Shown: positions 35,686 through 44,942 of the stretch, in pieces | Position numbering within the stretch: the first letter of the stretch is position 1 | How the letters are laid out: each line of letters begins with the position of its first letter | Translations under genes and position numbers: made by a program | Notes under the pieces: generated by a model | Told to the model about the DNA's origin: nothing | Databases searched by the model: none | The model's input: the letters and a program-made list of their open reading frames with translations, nothing else | Source: Telluria antibiotica | GTDB taxonomy: Bacteria; Pseudomonadota; Gammaproteobacteria; Burkholderiales; Burkholderiaceae_D | Assembly (NCBI RefSeq): GCF_011682055.1 | Contig: NZ_JAAQOM010000014.1 | Coordinates: 124,001-188,000 of the forward strand | Reading direction: 5' to 3' | DNA length: 64,000 bases

Positions 35686-37692
35686 TTGTCCCACTGCATC
35701 CTGCAAATCGCGCTCGACACGCCGCTCGACAGCCTGTTCGATTACCGCTGGGAATGCGAGCCCGGCAGTGAGCCGCAGGTCGGGCAGTTGGCGCTCGTCA
35801 ACTTCGGGCGGCGCGAGGCGGTCGGGCTGATCGTCGCCGTCAAGCACGAGACGGACGTCCCGGCCGACAAGCTGAAGGATGCCCTCGCCGTGCGCACGCA
35901 ACTGACGCCCCTGCCGGAGCGCTGGATCGCGCTGGCGCGCTTCGCCGCCGCCTACTACCACCGTCCGCTGGGCGAGGTGGCGATGCCGGGCCTGCCGAAG
36001 AATCTGCGGCTGTCGACGACCGTCGCGCTGGACCGCGCGCTGAAGAAACTGGCCAAGCTGCCGGACGTGCACGATGCGACCCCGGCCGACATGCCCGTAC
36101 TGAACGCGGCCCAGCAGCAGGCGACGGACGCCATCGGCGGCGCGACAGGGTTCACCCCGCTGCTGCTGTACGGCGTGACGGGCAGCGGCAAGACCGAGGT
36201 GTATCTGCAGGCCTGCGCGCAAGTCCTGCAACGCGATGCCGACGCACAGATCCTGATCCTCGTCCCCGAGATCAACCTGACGCCGCAGCTGGAAGCGAAC
36301 ATCCGCGCGCGCTTCCCCGGCGTGATGCTGGCCACCCTGCACAGCAGCCTGTCGGAAGGCGAGCGCATGCTGCACTGGCTGGCCGCGCACACGGGCCGCG
36401 CGCGCATCGTGCTGGGCACGCGGCTGGCGATTTTGTCGTCGCTGCCGAACCTGAAAATGATCGTCATCGACGAGGAGCACGACCCGTCGTACAAGCAGCA
36501 GGAAGGCCTGCGTTATTCGGCGCGCGACCTGGCCGTGTGGCGCGCGCGCCAGCTCGGCATTCCCATCGTGCTCGGCTCCGCGACACCGTCGCTGGAAAGC
36601 TGGCACCACGCGCAGACGGGCCGCTACCGCAGGCTCGAACTGCGCGAGCGCGCCGTGCGCGACGCCGTGCTGCCGCGCGTAAAACTCATCGACATGGAGC
36701 GCGACAAGCCGAAGGAAGGCCTCACGTCCACGTTGATGCAGGCGCTGCGGCTGCGCATGGAACGGGGCGAGCAATCGCTGCTGTTCCTGAACCGGCGCGG
36801 CTACGCGCCCGTGCTGTGCTGCGAAGCGTGCGGCTGGATCAGCAACTGCACGCGCTGCACGGCGTTCATGGTCCTGCACCGGCCGGAGCGGCGGCTGCGC
36901 TGCCATCACTGCTCGCTCGAGCTGCGCATTCCGCATGCGTGTCCGACCTGCGGCAACGTCGATCTGCAGCCGCTGGGGCGCGGCACGCAGCGCGTCGAAG
37001 AAGGGTTGCAGGCGCTGTTCCCGCAGGCGCGCATCCTGCGCATCGATGCCGATTCCACGCGCAGGAAAGGCAGTGCCCAGGAAGCGTTCGACACCGTGCA
37101 TCGGGGCGACGTCGACATCCTGATCGGCACGCAGATGGTCGCGAAGGGCCACGACTTCAAAAGGTTGACGCTCGTCGGCGTGCTGAACCCGGATACCGCG
37201 CTGTTCTCGCAGGACTACCGCGCCAGCGAGCGCCTGTTCGCGCAGCTGATGCAGGTGGCGGGGCGTGCCGGCCGCGCAGGGCTGGAGTCGGAGGTGCTGA
37301 TCCAGTCGCGCTATTGCCAGCATCCGCTGTACGGCGCCGTGATGCGGCACGACTACGACCGCTTCGCCGGCAGCCTGCTGGAAGAGCGCCACCAGGCCGC
37401 GCTGCCGCCCTACATGTACCAGGCGCTGCTGCGCGCCGAGGCACCCGAGCTGGCGACGGCGATCGAATTCCTCGAGGCCGCGCGCGATGCGCTGCCGTCG
37501 GACACGGTCGTCATCAACGAGCCGATCCCGATGACGATGACCCGCGTGCACAACGTCGACCGCGCGCAGCTGCTCGTCGAATCGAATTCGCGGCCGGCGC
37601 TGCAGGCGTTCCTCAACGAGTGGGTGGATGCGCTGCGTGCCATGAAGTCGCGGGTGCGGTGGTCGCTCGAGGTGGATCCGCTCGATATTTGA
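35686..37692 (+). CDS. priA: Primosomal replication protein N' (PriA helicase)
   Basis: This 668-residue 3'-5' DNA helicase restarts stalled forks. Visible are Walker A GVTGSGKTEVYLQ, DEEH box VIDEEHDPSYKQQEG and the zinc-binding Cys clusters CCEACGWISNCTRC and CHHC/CPTCG (about residues 375-425). The start is a TTG at 35686, opening S-H-C-I-L-Q-I-A-L-D, which matches where PriA proteins begin; no in-frame ATG lies nearby. A TTG start and DnaA-box copies within 30 bases upstream suggest low, possibly DnaA-linked expression. Confidence 0.92.
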   Translation: MSHCILQIALDTPLDSLFDYRWECEPGSEPQVGQLALVNFGRREAVGLIVAVKHETDVPADKLKDALAVRTQLTPLPERWIALARFAAAYYHRPLGEVAMPGLPKNLRLSTTVALDRALKKLAKLPDVHDATPADMPVLNAAQQQATDAIGGATGFTPLLLYGVTGSGKTEVYLQACAQVLQRDADAQILILVPEINLTPQLEANIRARFPGVMLATLHSSLSEGERMLHWLAAHTGRARIVLGTRLAILSSLPNLKMIVIDEEHDPSYKQQEGLRYSARDLAVWRARQLGIPIVLGSATPSLESWHHAQTGRYRRLELRERAVRDAVLPRVKLIDMERDKPKEGLTSTLMQALRLRMERGEQSLLFLNRRGYAPVLCCEACGWISNCTRCTAFMVLHRPERRLRCHHCSLELRIPHACPTCGNVDLQPLGRGTQRVEEGLQALFPQARILRIDADSTRRKGSAQEAFDTVHRGDVDILIGTQMVAKGHDFKRLTLVGVLNPDTALFSQDYRASERLFAQLMQVAGRAGRAGLESEVLIQSRYCQHPLYGAVMRHDYDRFAGSLLEERHQAALPPYMYQALLRAEAPELATAIEFLEAARDALPSDTVVINEPIPMTMTRVHNVDRAQLLVESNSRPALQAFLNEWVDALRAMKSRVRWSLEVDPLDI

Positions 37693-37704
37693 TCCGTTCC
37701 GAGC

Positions 37705-37876
37705 CGGATACACGGGCCCGAATTGCAAACGTCCGCGTGGGCACGGGGTGCCCACCCTACGGCCTCGAACATATCAGAACCGGATGCACTGACCCTGAAT
37801 CGCAAACGTCCGCGTGGGCATGGGGGCCCACCCACGGCCGCGAACATATCGTAGGGTGGGCACCCCGTGCCCACCA
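37705..37876. repeat. Tandem REP-like repeat block
   Basis: Two tandem units of about 70 bases share CCGGAT(A/G)CAC, CAAACGTCCGCGTGGGCA and CGAACATAT. The first contains a full copy of the 27-base palindromic repeat (37734-37760), the second a decayed copy (37811-37835). An inverted full copy follows at 37851-37875. The block sits between priA and the oxidoreductase and belongs to the same family as the copies after mlaB. Confidence 0.8.
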
Positions 37877-37963
37877 GCCCACCCATATCGCCAAATTCCC
37901 CCGTCCAAGCCGAGTTCTTGAAAAAAGCGTATCGTCACGCTCGTGAACGTCGCGGAGGTGAGG

Positions 37964-39412
37964 ATGAAGAAACTGAAGGTCGATGTCGCCGTGATCGGCG
38001 CCGGTACGGCCGGGCTGGTCGCCTACCGCGCGGCCAGGGCGCAGGGCGCGCGCACGGTGCTGATCGAGCGCGGCGTCTACGGCACCACGTGCGCGCGCGT
38101 GGGCTGCATGCCCAGCAAGCTCCTGATCGCCGCCGCCGAGGCCGCCCACATGATGACTCTCGCTCCCGAGTTCGGCGTATATCCAAGCACTGAGCCCGGC
38201 ACGGTCCGCATCGACGGCCCAGCCGTGATGGCGCGCGTGCGGCGCGAGCGCGACCGTTTCGTGGGCTTCGTCGTCGAAGGCGTCGACGCGATGCCGGCCG
38301 ACGACAAGGTGCGCGGCCACGCCCGCTTCGTCGATCCGCACACGCTGCGGGTGGACGACCACACGGAAATCGATGCGCGCCGCATCGTCATCGCGACGGG
38401 CTCCAGCCCGACCTTGCTCCCCACGTTGGCGAACGTGGGCCCTGGCGTGATCACGAGCGACGACGTGTTTTATTGGGACGACCTGCCGCGTTCCGTGGCC
38501 GTGATCGGCACGGGTGTCATCGGCCTGGAGATCGGCCAGGCGCTGGCCCGCCTGGGCGTGCGCACGCGCCTGTACGCGCGCGGGGGCAGCGTGGCCCAGC
38601 TGACGGACCCCGTCGTGCTGAAGACGGCGACGCGCGTGCTGTGCGAGGAACTCGACATCCACTTCCAGTCGCGCATCCTGCGCGCCGAGCAGGACGGCAT
38701 TGAGGTCGTGCTGACGACGGGCCGCCACGACGAGGCGATCACGGAACGTTTTCAATACGTGCTGCAGGCCGCGGGCCGCACGCCGAACGTGCACGACCTG
38801 GACCTCGAGAACGCGGGCATCGCGCTGGACGGCAACGGTGTGCCACTGTTCGATCCACGCACCATGCAGTGCGGGAACAGCCATATCTTCATCGCCGGCG
38901 ACGCCAACCACGAGCGCCCCGTGCTGCCGGAAGCGGCCGATCACGGCAAGATCGCGGGCGACAACGCCGGCCGCTTCCCCGACATCCGCCCCGGCCTGCG
39001 CCGCGCGCCGCTGACGGCCGCGTTCACGGAGCCGAACATCGTCACACTGGGCGCCAGCTACAAGGCGCTGTGCGCGCCGGGCAAGTCGAAGTTCGCGGTG
39101 GGACAGGTGTCGTTCGAGAACCAGGGCCGCAGCCGCGTGATGTTGCAGAACAAGGGCCTGTTGCGCGTTTACGGCGAGTACCGCACGGGCCGGTTCCTGG
39201 GGGCCGAGATGATCGCCCCGCGCGGCGAGCACATCGGCCACTTGCTGAGCTGGGCCGCGCAATCGCGGCTGACGGTCGACCAGATGCTGGAGATGCCGTT
39301 CTACCACCCCGTGGTCGAGGAGGGCGTGCGCACGGCCTTGCGCGACCTGGCGGCCAATCTCGCGAAGGGAGAGAGCGACATCGATCCGGATGAGGTCGAG
39401 CCGGGGACGTGA
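37964..39412 (+). CDS. Dihydrolipoyl dehydrogenase-like flavin disulfide oxidoreductase
   Basis: This 482-residue class I pyridine nucleotide-disulfide oxidoreductase has FAD motif VAVIGAGTAGLVAYRAA, redox-active disulfide in TTCARVGCMPSK, second nucleotide motif VAVIGTGVIGLEIGQAL, FAD site HIFIAGDAN and the dimerisation domain with MPFYHPVVEEG at the end. The usual C-L-N-x-G-C is here C-A-R-V-G-C. No lipoyl-dependent complex genes are adjacent, so the partner is unknown. The ATG at 37964 follows GGAGG; an upstream GTG is not preferred. Confidence 0.86.
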   Translation: MKKLKVDVAVIGAGTAGLVAYRAARAQGARTVLIERGVYGTTCARVGCMPSKLLIAAAEAAHMMTLAPEFGVYPSTEPGTVRIDGPAVMARVRRERDRFVGFVVEGVDAMPADDKVRGHARFVDPHTLRVDDHTEIDARRIVIATGSSPTLLPTLANVGPGVITSDDVFYWDDLPRSVAVIGTGVIGLEIGQALARLGVRTRLYARGGSVAQLTDPVVLKTATRVLCEELDIHFQSRILRAEQDGIEVVLTTGRHDEAITERFQYVLQAAGRTPNVHDLDLENAGIALDGNGVPLFDPRTMQCGNSHIFIAGDANHERPVLPEAADHGKIAGDNAGRFPDIRPGLRRAPLTAAFTEPNIVTLGASYKALCAPGKSKFAVGQVSFENQGRSRVMLQNKGLLRVYGEYRTGRFLGAEMIAPRGEHIGHLLSWAAQSRLTVDQMLEMPFYHPVVEEGVRTALRDLAANLAKGESDIDPDEVEPGT

Positions 39413-39429
39413 TTGGTGTGCACGTGATT

Positions 39430-39450
39430 GGTGGGCATCCCGTGCCCACC
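39430..39450. repeat. Degenerate copy of the REP-like palindrome
   Basis: GGTGGGCA-TCCCG-TGCCCACC forms an 8-bp inverted repeat related to the 27-base family copies. It lies between the convergent oxidoreductase and SRPBCC genes and may also act as a terminator hairpin for either. Confidence 0.6.
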
Positions 39451-39459
39451 AAACAAACC

Positions 39460-39945
39460 TTAATTCAGCCGCGAGGCATCCAACTTCCCCTCCGCCGCCA
39501 GCTGCCGCACCACCTTGACGGTGTCGATGTCGGACTCCTGGTACGCGGACTTCTTGAAATCCTCGTACATCTTGCCGATGTCGTCGGTGGCCGACACATT
39601 GCCGTCGTCGTAGCAGAAACGTACGACGAGCGCGTTTTCCGTCGGCGTCTCGATGGTCATGGTCAGCAGCGACCGGGCGATGTCGCCCTGCGCCGGCACT
39701 TCGAAGCGTACCTCGTGCAGCGGATGCAGGATGACCTTGTCGTCGATGACGAGGTCGCCATAACGCAGGCGGCGCGAGAAGCTGCCGCTCTCGCGCTCGC
39801 TGATCGTGCACTCGTCCAGGTGCGGCACGAACAGCTTCGGGTCCTCGGCGCGCAGCACGAGGCCGCGCCACAGCTGTTCGCGGGTGATGGTGTCCATCAG
39901 CGGGTTCAGCGGATCGTTAATCTCAATCAGGTGTTCAAATTTCAT
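39460..39945 (-). CDS. SRPBCC / DUF1857-like protein
   Basis: This 161-residue soluble protein begins KFEHLIEINDPLNPLMDTIT with a helix segment REQLWRGLV, typical of START/SRPBCC-fold proteins of the DUF1857 (AtaL-like) group. These have a hydrophobic ligand cavity; the ligand here is unknown. Standing alone, it is convergent with the oxidoreductase. The bases 39946-40113 hold the divergent promoters of this gene and rep. Confidence 0.75.
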   Translation of the reverse strand: MKFEHLIEINDPLNPLMDTITREQLWRGLVLRAEDPKLFVPHLDECTISERESGSFSRRLRYGDLVIDDKVILHPLHEVRFEVPAQGDIARSLLTMTIETPTENALVVRFCYDDGNVSATDDIGKMYEDFKKSAYQESDIDTVKVVRQLAAEGKLDASRLN

Positions 39946-40113
39946 GTGGTATCCCTCGTTGGCGTCGTCGCCGTGCCGACCATGTTAGCGCATGCGGACT
40001 GGGACTGATGTAAAAGCCACATGTGGTGACGATATGCGTTTTACGCAAGCGCTCCGGTACGCACGTGCTGCCAGCTTCGTTACAATGCTGGGCTGTCCTC
40101 TCCAATATTTCCA

Positions 40114-42174
40114 ATGTCCAACACCCCGAACTTCGGCCTGAACGGTCCGCAAAGCGAAGCCGTGCTCTATCTCGACGGCCCCTGCCTGGTGCTGGCCGGC
40201 GCCGGCTCGGGCAAGACGCGCGTCATTACGCAGAAGATCGCCTACATGATCGAGCACCGCGGCTACGACCCGCGCACGATCGCCGCGCTCACGTTTACGA
40301 ACAAGGCCGCGCTCGAGATGCAGGAACGCATCGCCAAGCTGCTGAAACAGCCCAAGCAGGCGAAGCAGTTGACCGTGTCGACGTTCCACTCGCTGGGCGT
40401 CAAGATCCTGCGCCAGGAAGCGGCCGGCGTCGGTTTGAAGGACAAGTTCTCCATCATGGACAGCGACGACTGCTACACGGTCGTCTCCGACCTGGCCGTC
40501 ACGACGGATAAACAGGAGATCCGCCGCATCCAGAACGCGATTTCGCTGTGGAAGAACGGCCTCGTCGACCCGGAAGACGCGATCCGCGACGCGCGCGACG
40601 AGGACGAAGCCCAGGCCGGCCGCATCTATCGCAGCTATGTCGCCACCTTGCAGGCCTACCAGGCCGTCGACTTCGACGACTTGATCCGCCTGCCGGTGGA
40701 ACTGTTCCGCAACAACGAGCCGATCCGCGACCGCTGGCAGCGCCGCCTGCGTTACCTGCTGATGGACGAATACCAGGATACCAACACCTGTCAATACGAA
40801 CTGGTGAAGCTGCTGGTGACGGGCCTCGGCAAGAAGCCGATGTTCACGGCCGTCGGCGACGACGACCAGGCGATCTATGCATGGCGCGGCGCGTCCGTGG
40901 AAAATCTGCGCACCCTGCAGACCGACTTCCCCGACCTGCGGGTGATCAAGCTGGAGCAGAACTACCGCTCCACGACGCGTATCCTGCAGGCGGCCAACGC
41001 CGTCATCGGCAACAACCCGAAACTGTTCGAGAAATCGCTGTGGTCCGAGCACGGCCTGGGCGAGCCCATCAAGGTGCTGGGCATGCCGAACGACGAGACG
41101 GAAGCCGACCAGGTCGCGATCATGATCTCGGCCGACCATTTCCAGCGCAAGAACAAATGGTCGGATTTCGCGATCCTCTACCGCGGTAACCACCAGGCGC
41201 GCGTCATCGAGCAGGCGCTGCGCAAGGAACGCATCCCGTACACGATCTCGGGCGGCCAGAGCTTTTTCGACAAGGCCGAGATCAAGGACATCATCGCCTA
41301 TCTGCGTCTGATCGCGAACCAGGACGACGATCCGGCCTTCATCCGCGCCATCACGACGCCCAAACGCGGCGTCGGCATGACCACGCTCGAGAAGCTGGGC
41401 GAGTTTTCCGGGCAGTGGAACTGCTCGCTGTTCGAGGCCGCGCAGAAGGGCGGGATCGAAGCGCTGCTGCAGGAGCGCCAGCTGTACCCGTTGCGCGAGT
41501 TCTGTCATTGGATCAATGAGCTGGAATCGCGCGCCACGCGGCCCGGCCCGTCCGGCAGCGGCGACAATGCCGCCGAGCTTATCGACGACATGATGAAGGA
41601 GATGAATTACGAGCACTACCTGTACGAGAACTTCGACGACAAGGCGGCGCAGGGCAAGTGGCAGAACGTGCTCGAGTTCCTCAACTGGCTGAAGGAACGG
41701 GGCCGCGGCGGGCGCGACCGTGACGGCGAAGAAAAAAACCTGCTTGAGCTGACGCAGATGGTCGCGCTGATGTCGATGCTCGATGGACAGGACGAGGAAC
41801 CGGACGCCGTGCGCATGTCGACCTTGCACGCGTCGAAGGGCCTGGAATATCCGCACGTGTACCTCGTCGGCTGCGAGGAAGGCATCCTGCCGCACAAGGG
41901 CGACCCTGACGACCCCGTCGAGAAGATCGCCGCGCGCATCCAGGAAGAGCGCCGCCTCATGTATGTGGGCATCACGCGCGCCCAGCGCAGCCTGCACGTC
42001 ACGTGGTGCAAGAAGCGCAAGCGGGCGGGCGAGCTCGTCCATTGCGACCCGTCGCGCTTCATCAAGGAAATGGCACTCGACGTCGGCGATGCGCCGCCTA
42101 AGGAAAACGAAGTGCTCACGCCCAAGGAGCGCCTCGCCAACCTGAAAGCGCTGCTGGCCACGCCGAAAGTCTGA
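40114..42174 (+). CDS. rep: UvrD/Rep-family ATP-dependent DNA helicase
   Basis: This 686-residue superfamily 1A helicase shows AGAGSGKTRVI (motif I), LTFTNKAALEM (Ia), LMDEYQDTNTCQ (II), VGDDDQAIYAWRGA (III), LEQNYRS (IV) and MSTLHASKGLEYPHVY (V). The G-D-D-D-Q form and length fit Rep more than UvrD. It unwinds 3'-5' and helps forks past proteins. A TACAAT hexamer at 40081-40086 is a possible -10. A short gap leads to slyX. Confidence 0.9.
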   Translation: MSNTPNFGLNGPQSEAVLYLDGPCLVLAGAGSGKTRVITQKIAYMIEHRGYDPRTIAALTFTNKAALEMQERIAKLLKQPKQAKQLTVSTFHSLGVKILRQEAAGVGLKDKFSIMDSDDCYTVVSDLAVTTDKQEIRRIQNAISLWKNGLVDPEDAIRDARDEDEAQAGRIYRSYVATLQAYQAVDFDDLIRLPVELFRNNEPIRDRWQRRLRYLLMDEYQDTNTCQYELVKLLVTGLGKKPMFTAVGDDDQAIYAWRGASVENLRTLQTDFPDLRVIKLEQNYRSTTRILQAANAVIGNNPKLFEKSLWSEHGLGEPIKVLGMPNDETEADQVAIMISADHFQRKNKWSDFAILYRGNHQARVIEQALRKERIPYTISGGQSFFDKAEIKDIIAYLRLIANQDDDPAFIRAITTPKRGVGMTTLEKLGEFSGQWNCSLFEAAQKGGIEALLQERQLYPLREFCHWINELESRATRPGPSGSGDNAAELIDDMMKEMNYEHYLYENFDDKAAQGKWQNVLEFLNWLKERGRGGRDRDGEEKNLLELTQMVALMSMLDGQDEEPDAVRMSTLHASKGLEYPHVYLVGCEEGILPHKGDPDDPVEKIAARIQEERRLMYVGITRAQRSLHVTWCKKRKRAGELVHCDPSRFIKEMALDVGDAPPKENEVLTPKERLANLKALLATPKV

Positions 42175-42202
42175 CGTCACCTTCACTTTACCGAAAGCCC
42201 GT

Positions 42203-42406
42203 ATGAGCGACGAGAACCGTCTTATCGACATCGAAATCAAGCTGGCCGACCAGGAAAACCTCGTCGACACCCTCAACCGCACAATCTACGAGCAAGGCCG
42301 CCGCATCGACCAGCTCGAAGCCATGGTGGCCAAACTGGCCGAACACATGCGCACCTTGCGTGATGCCGGCCAAGGGCCGGTCAACGAGCGGCCGCCCCAT
42401 TATTGA
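42203..42406 (+). CDS. slyX: SlyX family protein
   Basis: This 67-residue, highly charged, probably coiled-coil protein matches SlyX: I-E-I-K-L-A-D-Q-E, then the N-R-T-I-Y-E-Q segment and the closing R-P-P-H-Y. The family is of unknown function. It is co-directional with rep, 28 bases downstream, so likely on the same mRNA. Confidence 0.88.
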   Translation: MSDENRLIDIEIKLADQENLVDTLNRTIYEQGRRIDQLEAMVAKLAEHMRTLRDAGQGPVNERPPHY

Positions 42407-42894
42407 TCCTGGCATTATGCGCTGCCGATTTCACAATTAAAGAAACATTTGGTTTCTCGGGGAAATTATCTGGCGTGAATAACCGTCCTGGTTATGCCGG
42501 TCGCAAGAAACAATATTGCACAAATGCATTTATTGTTTGATTTTTGCAACGCATACATTTGAGTAAATTGATTATCCGAACGCCGTCCGAGGCCGTTCGT
42601 CGATGGACCGTTCCCGCCTGCATTCGTTTACTTATTCTAAGTTTCAATTGATTGCAGGGAAAAAATACTATGTTTTTGATGAAGCGCAGAGAACTTGGCC
42701 TGCTTGACCTCTCTATGTCGATTTTCACAAAAAGTCACGTCCTTTTTACCTATCTAATCTGTAATCAAATTTAACTGTACGTTACGGCTGAGCTCCCGCT
42801 AGTATCGCGTAAATACACGCTGCTCAGCAGTGTGTCTTTGGCCCGCATAACGTTTTGTCGCGGGCATTTCCTTCTTCACCCGAGGGCCGACACA
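42407..42894. other. AT-rich intergenic region with no supported gene
   Basis: This 488-base stretch is markedly AT-rich from about 42420 to 42790 compared with its surroundings. A 78-codon minus-strand frame (42492-42728) has no family resemblance and uses codons typical of random AT-rich DNA. The region likely holds the promoter of the acetyltransferase gene, and its composition may indicate past insertion of foreign DNA. Confidence 0.5.
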
Positions 42895-44145
42895 ATGTTC
42901 ACGCGTAACCTTGAGATCAGCGAATTCGCACCGTCGGCCCCGGCGTCCCTGGGCACGCACGCACGGACGAGGCGTTACCCGGACAGATTCGAAATGAACG
43001 TCGCGACGGCCTATCACGACCGTCCCGACATCCTCGACGTGTGGAACCGCATGCTGGCCACGGCGACGGGGCCGGAGACGCTGTACCAATCCCCGCAATT
43101 TTTTAATTACCTGACCGACATGGATCAGGGGCAGAATGCGACCCACGAACTTTTCATTGTGCGTCGCCGCGTCGATTACGAGATCGTCGGATTTGTCCCG
43201 GTTCGCACCATCACATGCGATCTCGCCTTCCGCTTGGGCCCGGTGTCCCTGTTCAAGCAAAAGGTCCGCGCCTGCCAGATTCTCGGCAGCGTGCCGCTGC
43301 TGGACGAGACGCAAGACGGCCTCGCCGATTTCGTCATCCAGCAATTGCTGGAACGTTATGCGGAGTGTCAGGTGCTGTACATGCAGGCGTATCCCGAAGA
43401 CGCGGGCGCCAAGCTGCAGGATATCGCGGGCGTGTCGGCATATGTCCGGTATGGTTGGCGCCCGTGCCACACGCAGCCGCTGCCGAAGGGCGTCGACGCC
43501 TATCTGCAAAAATTCAGTTCCAAGAAGCGCTACAACCTGTCGCGCCAGGTCCGCCTGCTGACGGAAGCCGCCGGTGCGTTGCAGATGGTGCGCATCGAAC
43601 GGCCGGAACAGGTCACGGCGATGCTAGACGCGACGGTCGCCTTCGACCCGTCCGAGGTCACCGACCGCGACGCCGAGCAGCGCCGCCTGGAGGGGCTGGC
43701 GCGCCACGGCCTGCTGCTGTCGTATGTGATCCGTTGCGGTGACGAGGACGTGGCCGTCGTGTTCGGCTCGCGCTCGGCGTCCGTCTGGCATGTGCACAGG
43801 ATCTCTTGCCAGCAGAAATATCTCAACCTGTCGGTCGGCACCAGCGCGATTCATCTGGCCGTCCAGGACGTGCTGGCCAATTTCTCGTTCAACGACATCG
43901 ACTACGGCTACGGCACGCCAAACGCGGAATTTCGTTCGACCCACGTGTTGAAGGCGCGCGGCCATGTCCTGCTGCACCGTGCGCGCAGCCTGACGGCCCT
44001 GCTGCTGAAGATCCACGGCACGTACGACCGCATGAACGATGGCCTGATCCGCCAGTTCAAACGTCTGCAGAGATGGCAGGCGCAGCGCAAGCAGGCCGCC
44101 AGGAAGGCGCAGTCCAAGACCGACCAGGCGCCGGCTGCGTCTTGA
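42895..44145 (+). CDS. GNAT-type (FemAB/CelD-like) acyltransferase family protein
   Basis: This 416-residue soluble protein has a central helix FSSKKRYNLSRQVRLLTEA (about residues 204-222) and following FEMAB/GNAT core, resembling the Acetyltransf_6 domain found in exopolysaccharide and cellulose loci. The C-terminal DYGYGTPNAEFRSTH segment is also typical. The end is a Lys/Gln/Ala-rich tail. No polysaccharide genes are adjacent, so the acceptor is unknown. ATG at 42895; an internal ATG at 42994 is possible. Followed by an intrinsic terminator. Confidence 0.72.
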   Translation: MFTRNLEISEFAPSAPASLGTHARTRRYPDRFEMNVATAYHDRPDILDVWNRMLATATGPETLYQSPQFFNYLTDMDQGQNATHELFIVRRRVDYEIVGFVPVRTITCDLAFRLGPVSLFKQKVRACQILGSVPLLDETQDGLADFVIQQLLERYAECQVLYMQAYPEDAGAKLQDIAGVSAYVRYGWRPCHTQPLPKGVDAYLQKFSSKKRYNLSRQVRLLTEAAGALQMVRIERPEQVTAMLDATVAFDPSEVTDRDAEQRRLEGLARHGLLLSYVIRCGDEDVAVVFGSRSASVWHVHRISCQQKYLNLSVGTSAIHLAVQDVLANFSFNDIDYGYGTPNAEFRSTHVLKARGHVLLHRARSLTALLLKIHGTYDRMNDGLIRQFKRLQRWQAQRKQAARKAQSKTDQAPAAS

Positions 44146-44169
44146 GCGCCTGCGCTGCACACATTGTCG

Positions 44170-44197
44170 TGGCCGCTGCGTGCGGCCATATTTTTTT
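44170..44197 (+). terminator. Intrinsic terminator after the acyltransferase gene
   Basis: TGGCCGC-TGCGT-GCGGCCA forms a 7-bp stem with a 5-base loop (44170-44188), followed by a run of seven T (44191-44197). It lies 25 bases after the stop codon. Confidence 0.85.
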
Positions 44198-44199
44198 GC

Positions 44200-44443
44200 G
44201 CGCATCGCGCTTGCGACCGTGGCCGTGGGGCGCGTGGTGCTTCGGCATTTGCAGCAGCTCTCGCAGATCGGTATTGCCGATCCCGAGGCCACTGCCACCA
44301 TTTCGTCGATCGTCGGCGAAGAACAGCTGCATCACGACCAGTCAGCAGTTTGCCTTCGTCGTGCTGGAGTGATCGAGCGCATGATCGGTTCGGTGATCTC
44401 TGCCGCGACGGAAAGCGTGATCTGGATCGGCATATGCGCGTAA
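44200..44443 (+). pseudogene. Possible remnant of a helical-bundle protein gene
   Basis: The plus frame here reads through segments such as LATVAVGRVVLRHLQ, SIVGEEQLHHDQSA and VISAATESVIWIG, which look like parts of a ferritin-like four-helix protein (E-E-x-x-H-H). The frame has no start or ribosome binding site after the terminator, and helices are too short for a whole domain. I treat it as a decayed fragment; it could also be chance. The rest of 44146-44488 holds nothing else. Confidence 0.25.
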
Positions 44444-44488
44444 ATGCGCTTGAACGGCGTCACGCTCCACGTGCCGCCGCCGCGGCTG

Positions 44489-44677
44489 TCAAATCGTCGG
44501 CACATGCAGCCGGTTGTCGTCGTCCAGCACGAGGCCCTGCCACGTTGCAGGCTTGCCCGTCATTTCCCATGCCAGGATCTGCTGGGGCGTACGTCCCATT
44601 CCGCCTACACATTCGGTCATCCCGGTTTTGTCGAGTTCCTTCGTAAGGGCCAGATCCTTGATCGTCAGCTTGTTCAT
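44489..44677 (-). CDS. Second double-glycine leader peptide precursor
   Basis: This 62-residue peptide begins at the ATG at 44677 with GAGGAG six bases upstream. The leader ends KELDKTGMTECVGG, the pattern seen in double-glycine bacteriocin-type signals (K-E-L-D ... V-x-G-G at residues 13-26). The 36-residue core starts M-G-R-T-P and contains two Trp and a D-D-D stretch, with no Cys. No exporter or modifying gene is next to it. It may use the C39 exporter at 20503-22659. The frame continues upstream of the ATG but without support. Confidence 0.68.
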   Translation of the reverse strand: MNKLTIKDLALTKELDKTGMTECVGGMGRTPQQILAWEMTGKPATWQGLVLDDDNRLHVPTI

Positions 44678-44942
44678 GTCAATCTCCTCAATCGTTATCG
44701 AGCCAAGCGGGTGCCGGCCACGATAAAAAGCGATTGCATGAAGCGTGCCAAACGATGGAAACGCGTGTGCGGGCAGGGATCGGGCACTCAGGCGCGCTAT
44801 TTGTTGGTTCGTTCGTCGCACATGCGCTGATTGTGTTGGGTGCGGTCCAACATACTGACGGGCGGAATACTTATGCTAGAGTGATCTCTTGCCATCGAGC
44901 AAGTCGCCAGCCTAGCCATCATTCGGCGTAAGCCAACCTGCC

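Noticed and set aside
42492..42728. 78-codon minus-strand frame after slyX
   Set aside because: No ribosome binding site of note, no family likeness, and random composition in an AT-rich gap.
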